Part shown: positions 51,508-58,678 of the stretch, in pieces | Position numbering within the stretch: the first letter of the stretch is position 1 | Layout of the letters: every line of letters starts with the position of its first letter | NCBI GenBank assembly: GCA_902805735.1 | Contig: CADCTW010000080.1 | Coordinates: 1 to 58,678, forward strand | Length of the DNA: 58,678 bases | Direction: 5' to 3' | From: an uncultured Gemmatimonadota bacterium | GTDB taxonomy: Bacteria > Gemmatimonadota > Gemmatimonadetes > Longimicrobiales > Longimicrobiaceae | Made by a program: the position numbers and the translations under genes | Notes under the pieces: generated by a model | Database searches by the model: none | The model's input: only the letters and a program-made list of their open reading frames with translations | Told to the model about the DNA's origin: nothing

Positions 51508-53136
51508 ATGCTTGATGTCGCCGTCGTTGGCGCGGGGCACAACGCGCTCATCTCCGCCGCGTACCTGGCACGCGCGGGGCATCGCGTGGCCGTCTTCGAG
51601 CGCTCCGGCCACGCCGGCGGGGCCGTGCAGACGCGCGACGACATCTTCCCCGGGTGCCGCATCGACGTGGGCTCTTCGGCCCACATCCTGATCCACCTTA
51701 CGCCCATCCTGGCCGAGCTGGAGCTGGAGCGCTACGGCCTGCGCTACGTGGACTGCGACCCCTGGGCCTTCTACCCGCTGGAAGACGGCCGCGCCATCTA
51801 CTTCCACAGGGACGTGGGCCTCACCTGCGACTCCATCGCCGCCGTGTCGCCGGAGGACGCACGGGCGTACCCGCGCTTCCTGGAAGAGTGGCGCCCCATC
51901 AGCCAGGCCGTGCTGCGTGCCTTCCTGGACGTCCCCACCCCGCTGAAGATCGGCTGGACGATGGCGACGGGCGGCGGCTTTGCGAAGAAGAAAGGCGCGG
52001 AGAGCACCGCCATGCTGCAGACGATCCTGGGCTCGTACCGCCAGCTCATCGACCGCACCTTTCGCCACCCGGCGGTGCGCGCCGCCATCGAGTGGATCGC
52101 AGCGCAGAGCGGCCCCCCGCCGCTGGAGCTGGGCACGGCCCCGCTGGCCGGCTGGCAGCCGCTGTACCACGAGAGCGGCGTCAAGCGCGCGGTGGGCGGC
52201 TCCGGCGCGCTCACGACGGCGCTGGTCGCCATGATCCGCGCGCACGGCGGCGAGGTGCACACCGCCACCCCCGTGCGCCGCATCGTGGTGGAGGGCGGCC
52301 GGGCCGTGGGCCTGGACGTCGCGGACGGCGCCGAGCCCGGCCTGCCGCTCGGCGCGCCGCCCGCCACCGGCCCCACGCGCAGGGTCAGCGCGCGCACGGT
52401 GCTGGCCGGCTGCCACGTCGCCACCACCTTCGGCCGCCTCCTGGCGGACGCGCCGGAGGCCGCCGCGCTGCGCGAGCAGGTGGCGGGGCTGCGGGTGGGG
52501 AACGGCTTCGGAATGATCCTGCGCTGCGTCACCAGCCAGCTCCCCGCCTACGCCGGCTGGGCGGGCGACCCCGCGCGCGGCGGCAACGGGGCTCCCGGCC
52601 CCATGCACCGGGGCCTCCAGCTCCTCTGCCCGCCCGCGCCCTACCTGGACGCGGCGTACGCGGACTACCTGCGCGGCGAGCCGGCGCGCGACCCCGCCGT
52701 GGTCGCCATGACCTGGACGGCCGTCGACCCCTCCCTCGCCCCGCCGGGCAAGCACCTCCTCTTCGCCTGGGCCCAGTGGCACCCCTACGCCCTCACCGGC
52801 GGCCGCAGCTGGGCCGGCGAGCGGGAGCGCGCGGCCGACGACATCCTCCGCGCCGTGGGCCGCTTCGCCCCCAACGTGCCGGGCTGCGTGGAGCAGGTCC
52901 ACATCCAGACCCCCGTGGACCTGGAGCGCGAGCTGGGCCTCTACAACGGCAACGTGATGCACCTGGAGATGTCGCTCGACCAGATGTTCATGTTCCGCCC
53001 CGCAGCGGGGCTGGCCACCTACCGCACCCCCATCCCCGGCCTCTTCCTCACCGGCGCCAGCACCCACCCCGGCGGCGGCGTCTTCGGCGCCTCCGGCCGC
53101 ACCGCCGCCAAAGTCGTGTCGAAGGCGTTGAAGTAG
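51508..53136 (+). CDS. Phytoene desaturase-like FAD-dependent oxidoreductase
   Basis: A 542-residue NAD(P)/FAD oxidoreductase of the carotenoid desaturase/isomerase superfamily. The dinucleotide motif VAVVGAGHNALISAAYLARAG (in part VVGAGHNALISAAYLA) is at residues 4-22, followed by the FAD-contact ERSGHAGGAVQT and a C-terminal FLTGASTHPGGGVFGASG. The enzyme probably desaturates or isomerises an isoprenoid or a related lipid. It is not next to other carotenoid genes, so substrate assignment is weak. ATG 51508 fits the family, whereas an in-frame ATG at 51439 would add a Pro-rich tail. Confidence 0.9.
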   Translation: MLDVAVVGAGHNALISAAYLARAGHRVAVFERSGHAGGAVQTRDDIFPGCRIDVGSSAHILIHLTPILAELELERYGLRYVDCDPWAFYPLEDGRAIYFHRDVGLTCDSIAAVSPEDARAYPRFLEEWRPISQAVLRAFLDVPTPLKIGWTMATGGGFAKKKGAESTAMLQTILGSYRQLIDRTFRHPAVRAAIEWIAAQSGPPPLELGTAPLAGWQPLYHESGVKRAVGGSGALTTALVAMIRAHGGEVHTATPVRRIVVEGGRAVGLDVADGAEPGLPLGAPPATGPTRRVSARTVLAGCHVATTFGRLLADAPEAAALREQVAGLRVGNGFGMILRCVTSQLPAYAGWAGDPARGGNGAPGPMHRGLQLLCPPAPYLDAAYADYLRGEPARDPAVVAMTWTAVDPSLAPPGKHLLFAWAQWHPYALTGGRSWAGERERAADDILRAVGRFAPNVPGCVEQVHIQTPVDLERELGLYNGNVMHLEMSLDQMFMFRPAAGLATYRTPIPGLFLTGASTHPGGGVFGASGRTAAKVVSKALK

Positions 53137-53137
53137 G

Positions 53138-53234
53138 CCTCACACAGAGACACAGAGGAGCAGGATTCGGTGCGTGCGACGACGACGAGGTGGGTCACGA
53201 AGTTCTTCTCTGTGCCGCTGTGCCTCCATGTGAG
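53138..53234. repeat. Family A palindrome (A21) with a 45-bp longer loop
   Basis: The left arm ends at 53158, the right arm begins at 53204, and between lies GGATTCGGTGCGTGCGACGA and related sequence. It lies between convergent genes and overlaps the C-terminal codons of the thioesterase gene. Confidence 0.85.
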
Positions 53235-53665
53235 CCCTGCTCCCCCTCCAACCCCGCGATTGCCTGCCGTACGCGCTCCGGCAGCGGCACCTTTCGCTGC
53301 GCGTCGTAGTCGTACGACACCAGGGTGCCGCCGCCCTCCGCCGCCACCGCGCCCAGCTTGCGGCTCACCAGCCGGTACTCCATCACGAACCGGTCCTCCC
53401 CCACCTCCGTCACGCGCGCCCCCACCCCCACCGTGTCCGGCCAGGTCACCGGCCGGCGGAAACGGCAATCCGTCGCCGCCAGGATGGGCCCCACCGGCTG
53501 CCCCTCGGCCAGCTCGCGGAAGCCGATGCGGTCCAGGTACTCGATGCGCGCGCTCTCGAAGTAGCGAAAGAACACGATGTTGTTGACGTGGCGGAAGTAA
53601 TCCATGTCGCCCCACGCCACGGGGATCTCCACCACGACCGGGTAGCCGGCGAGCACGTCCGTCAT
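53195..53665 (-). CDS. Acyl-CoA thioesterase (4HBT type) with repeat-encoded tail
   Basis: A 156-residue single-hotdog thioesterase of the YbgC/4-hydroxybenzoyl-CoA group. The catalytic region AWGDMDYFRHVNNIVFFRYF (about 17-36) has the expected Asp. FRRPVTWPDTVGVGARV follows. The last 13 or so residues (GSHGGTAAQRRTS) are coded by family A repeat A21. Its ATG overlaps the TGA of the flavoprotein gene by 4 bp. Confidence 0.88.
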   Translation of the reverse strand: MTDVLAGYPVVVEIPVAWGDMDYFRHVNNIVFFRYFESARIEYLDRIGFRELAEGQPVGPILAATDCRFRRPVTWPDTVGVGARVTEVGEDRFVMEYRLVSRKLGAVAAEGGGTLVSYDYDAQRKVPLPERVRQAIAGLEGEQGSHGGTAAQRRTS

Positions 53666-54894
53666 GCGGCCCCCGCCGCGCCCAGCCCCGCCGCGCGCCC
53701 GGTGGCCCACGCCCAGAAGAAGTTGTACCCGCCGATCGGCCCGAAGCAGTCCAGGATCTCGCCGCACAGGTGAAGCCCCGGCACCAAGCGGCTTTCCAGC
53801 GTGCGCGGGTCCACCTCGCCCAGCGGCACGCCGCCGCCGGTGACCTCGGCCTTCTTGTATCCCTCGTGCCCCGTCCAGGGCAGGGGGTAGCGGGCGAGCG
53901 TCTCCACCAGCCGCTGCCGCTCCTCGCGGCGAAGCTGAGGAAGGGTGCGCGCGTCGTCCACCCCCGCCTCGGCCAGGAGGGCGTCGGCCAGGCGGGCGGG
54001 AAGGTGGCGGCGCACCACGTTGGCCACCGTTCCCTGCGACTTCTCCACCAGCATCCGCTCCCAACCCGCCGCGTCGATCTCCGTCCACTGCACGTGGATG
54101 GGCGCGCGCGGCGGGGCGTCCGCCGTCTGCACCGCCACGTGGGAGACGTTGAGCACCGTGGGCCCGCTGTAGCCGCGATGGGTGAAGAGGAAGCCGCCCT
54201 CCGACTCCAGCTTCCCCTTTCCCAACGGCGCCTCCAGCTTCACCTCCAGCGAGATCCCCGCGAGCGGCGCGTGGGGCGAGCGCTCGCTGGTGAGGGGGGT
54301 GAGGGCGGCGTAGGTGTCGTGCAGCGTGTGCCCGAGCTGCCGCACCACGCGCAGCCCTGTCCCGTCGCTCCCGGTCGCCGGCACGGACAGGCCACCGGTA
54401 GCCACGATCACCCGCGCCGCGTCGATCTGCGACCCGCCTTCCAGGAGAACGCGCCACGGCTCGCCCGCGCCGCCCGGGCGCAGGCCCACCACGTACGTGC
54501 CGAAGCGGATCCTCACTCCACGCCTCTCCGCCAGCGCCAGCAGCCCGTCGCGGACGTCGCGCGCCTTGTGGGTGGATGGAAACAGCTTCCCCGTCTCTTC
54601 CTCCAGCTCCAGCCGCAGCCCCACCTCTTCCTCGAAGAAGCGACGCTGGTCCTCGAGCGGCCACGACAGCAGCATCTTCTTCAGCGTGTTGCGCGAGGAA
54701 GAGGTGAAGTACTGTCCCGGCTCCACTTGCGACGGGAGGATGTTGCATCGCCCGCCGCCGCTGATCAGGATCTTCCGCCCCCCGTCGCGCGTGCGCTCCA
54801 GCAGCAGCGTCGGGTGCCCCGCCGACGCCGCGAAGATCGCCGCCATGGTCCCCGCCGCGCCGGCCCCGATCACCACCACCGGCAACGCGTCCAT
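53662..54894 (-). CDS. BaiN/HI0933 family flavoprotein
   Basis: A 410-residue flavoprotein of the HI0933/BaiN group. The FAD-binding VIGAGAAGTMAAIFAASAG is at residues 8-26. Family marks are ISGGGRCNI (about 45-53), VIVATGGLSVPATGSDGTG and the C-terminal CGEILDCFGPIGGYNFFWAW. Members are thought to reduce C=C bonds in cyclic or steroid-like substrates. ATG 54894 is preferred because GGAG precedes it at good spacing. Confidence 0.9.
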   Translation of the reverse strand: MDALPVVVIGAGAAGTMAAIFAASAGHPTLLLERTRDGGRKILISGGGRCNILPSQVEPGQYFTSSSRNTLKKMLLSWPLEDQRRFFEEEVGLRLELEEETGKLFPSTHKARDVRDGLLALAERRGVRIRFGTYVVGLRPGGAGEPWRVLLEGGSQIDAARVIVATGGLSVPATGSDGTGLRVVRQLGHTLHDTYAALTPLTSERSPHAPLAGISLEVKLEAPLGKGKLESEGGFLFTHRGYSGPTVLNVSHVAVQTADAPPRAPIHVQWTEIDAAGWERMLVEKSQGTVANVVRRHLPARLADALLAEAGVDDARTLPQLRREERQRLVETLARYPLPWTGHEGYKKAEVTGGGVPLGEVDPRTLESRLVPGLHLCGEILDCFGPIGGYNFFWAWATGRAAGLGAAGAA

Positions 54895-55015
54895 CCCTCT
54901 CTCCGTCAATGCGCTCCCTCCCGTCGGATGCGGTGAACGCGGAACAGGATAGCACCCGCCCCGCCCCCGCGCACGGCGTCTCGTGCCAGGTGTGAAACAG
55001 AATGCGCACGGGCCC

Positions 55016-55044
55016 TTGACCGATCCGTTGCACCCCTATATACT
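55016..55044 (+). promoter_or_regulatory. rRNA promoter P1
   Basis: TTGACC (55016-55021) and TATACT (55039-55044) are separated by exactly 17 bp; the downstream bases are GC-rich (GCGGCCCC). This is the most upstream of four promoters. The stretch 54895-55565 holds no gene. Confidence 0.85.
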
Positions 55045-55090
55045 AGCGGCCCCGCACAAATGAAGCGCGCGTAGACTTTCCGGCGAGGGG

Positions 55091-55119
55091 TTGACGCCCC
55101 TGGACGACGGTTTTACGTT
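55091..55119 (+). promoter_or_regulatory. rRNA promoter P2
   Basis: TTGACG (55091-55096) and TACGTT (55114-55119) separated by 17 bp. The -10 is weaker than in the other three. Confidence 0.65.
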
Positions 55120-55183
55120 GTAGGGCTCCACCGGCTGAGCCAGCGGAGCGGGGGGTAAGTTCGGAAACGCTGGTTTTCATCTC

Positions 55184-55212
55184 TTGACGAAGTGAGCTAT
55201 CCCCTTTATATT
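55184..55212 (+). promoter_or_regulatory. rRNA promoter P3
   Basis: TTGACG (55184-55189) and TATATT (55207-55212) separated by 17 bp. Confidence 0.85.
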
Positions 55213-55261
55213 CAACGTGTTCGCCGCGGGATGGACGACGCGGAAGTTGGAAAAAGAGGGG

Positions 55262-55290
55262 TTGACGGAAACGGCGGTAGCGGTTATCTT
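55262..55290 (+). promoter_or_regulatory. rRNA promoter P4
   Basis: TTGACG (55262-55267) and TATCTT (55285-55290) separated by 17 bp. A further TTGACA at 55369 with TGCTTT 17 bp on is a weaker fifth candidate. Confidence 0.8.
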
Positions 55291-55544
55291 AGTAGACACG
55301 CGACGGACCGGGTGAAACTGGTCGGGTTGCCTTGAAGGAAAAGACGCGGCATCGTCGCCGCGCGGAGATTGACAAATCGGGTATTGGGGAGTGCTTTGTG
55401 CAGCCCTTCACGTAAATGGGCGGCCGTGTGGCGCATCAGCCGGAGGCATCACGTCCTTCGCCGCGCCTGCAGGTGTCTGGAAAAGGCACCGCACGGATTG
55501 CACACAACGTGAAGAAGAAAACCGAACGAACGATACAGTCGTTT

Positions 55545-55558
55545 GTTCTTCAAGAGCT
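55545..55558 (+). promoter_or_regulatory. 16S leader: boxA-like and processing-stem strand
   Basis: TGTTCTTCAAGAGC resembles the antitermination boxA. CTTCAAGAGCT (55548-55558) can pair in 10 of 11 positions with AGCTCTCGAAG downstream of 16S (57168-57178), as the strands of an RNase III stem would. Confidence 0.55.
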
Positions 55559-55565
55559 GTTTGAA

Positions 55566-57110
<1,545 letters not shown>

Positions 57111-57353
57111 AGAGCAGCGAGTAGCTCGGGCCGGCATGTTCTTCGGAGCATGATGCGCCTGAATGAAAGCTCTCGAAGCCGATCGCCTCGGGTCCGAGGC
57201 TGAAAGCAGGGCACTCCTCAGTATCTGGTTTGATTGACAATACGGGTATGGGGAAGGGTAGTAGGCAAAGGAAAGCACCAGGAGTGTTTCCTACGTGTGC
57301 GCCTGTCTCCGAGAGGAGATAGGCGGGCTTTCGAGTGGGGCCGGAGAAAATCC
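57111..57353 (+). other. 16S-23S spacer without tRNA genes
   Basis: About 243 nt. I see no tRNA-Ile or tRNA-Ala pattern. It includes a boxA-like ATGTTCTTCGGAGC (about 57136), the processing-stem strand at 57168, TTGACA (57234-57239) in a context (GATTGACAATACGGGTATGG) that resembles the leader at 55368, and a hairpin CCTGTCTCC-gaga-GGAGATAGG near 57302. Confidence 0.75.

Positions 57354-58678
<1,325 letters not shown>

Noticed and set aside
7405..53234. Family A as a CRISPR array
   Set aside because: Copies are dispersed one at a time, palindromic, lack regular spacers, and no cas gene is present.
7405..53234. Family A copies as insertion sequences or attachment sites of a phage or integron
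   Set aside because: No transposase, integrase or phage gene is in the window, and the elements are too short to code for one. Their role as recombination sites is kept only as a hypothesis.
57111..57353. tRNA gene in the rRNA spacer
   Set aside because: No acceptor stem with T-loop GTTCGAATC-type sequence was found on reading both strands.

Overview
The window is GC-rich chromosomal DNA from a free-living bacterium. It ends in a rRNA operon (16S complete, 23S cut off at the right edge). I read the organism as a member of Gemmatimonadota, most likely the Longimicrobium group. That rests on memory of the 16S type and of the dispersed repeat, whose translations resemble peptides I associate with that group; a 16S search would settle it.

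Layout. 0-6 kb: a partial secreted protein and a DedA membrane protein on the minus strand, then a MoeB-rhodanese enzyme, an antiporter-USP-EIIA fusion and a PLP dehydratase. 6-12 kb: DUF2911 and pdxH, a YoeB-type toxin-antitoxin pair, an accessory two-gene cassette bracketed by direct repeats, then a minus-strand run (MaoC-like, YjbQ, DUF6941, lipoprotein). 12-21 kb: LOG family, deoxyhypusine synthase-like, M20 amidohydrolase, an Hpt-REC-GGDEF regulator divergent from a GAF histidine kinase, and a SpoIID-like lipoprotein. 21-33 kb: general metabolism and repair-type enzymes, a PAS-GGDEF-EAL protein, NudC and a GHL10-type glycoside hydrolase. 33-39 kb: an arsenic region (arsR, arsM, and further along arsS and its peroxidase-like partner) that also holds a compact alanyl-tRNA synthetase. 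39-43 kb: small membrane proteins, MoaB and a DUF433/DUF5615 toxin-antitoxin pair. 43-50 kb: two very large hybrid histidine kinases in tandem. 50-55 kb: a nucleotidyltransferase unit, a carotenoid-desaturase-like oxidoreductase, a thioesterase and a BaiN-like flavoprotein. 55-58.7 kb: the rRNA operon, preceded by four well-formed tandem promoters.

The most unusual content lies between the genes. Four dispersed repeat families fill the spacers. Family A is a roughly 65-bp palindrome with 28-bp arms. It occurs as 12 full hairpins, nearly all at gene 3' ends, and as 11 half-elements, seven of which end at or within about 15 nt of a start codon and often make up the whole intercistronic spacer. 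Family B is built from heptamers (GTGCCNA and its complement). Family C is a MITE-like element of about 190-240 bp whose two ends each form a hairpin. Family D is a 126-bp cruciform with a 20-bp closing stem and two inner hairpins. Family A supplies stop codons, C-terminal tails and possibly ribosome-binding and start sites to unrelated genes, and it brackets the accessory and toxin-antitoxin cassettes. No transposase, integrase, CRISPR array, tRNA gene or phage gene was found.
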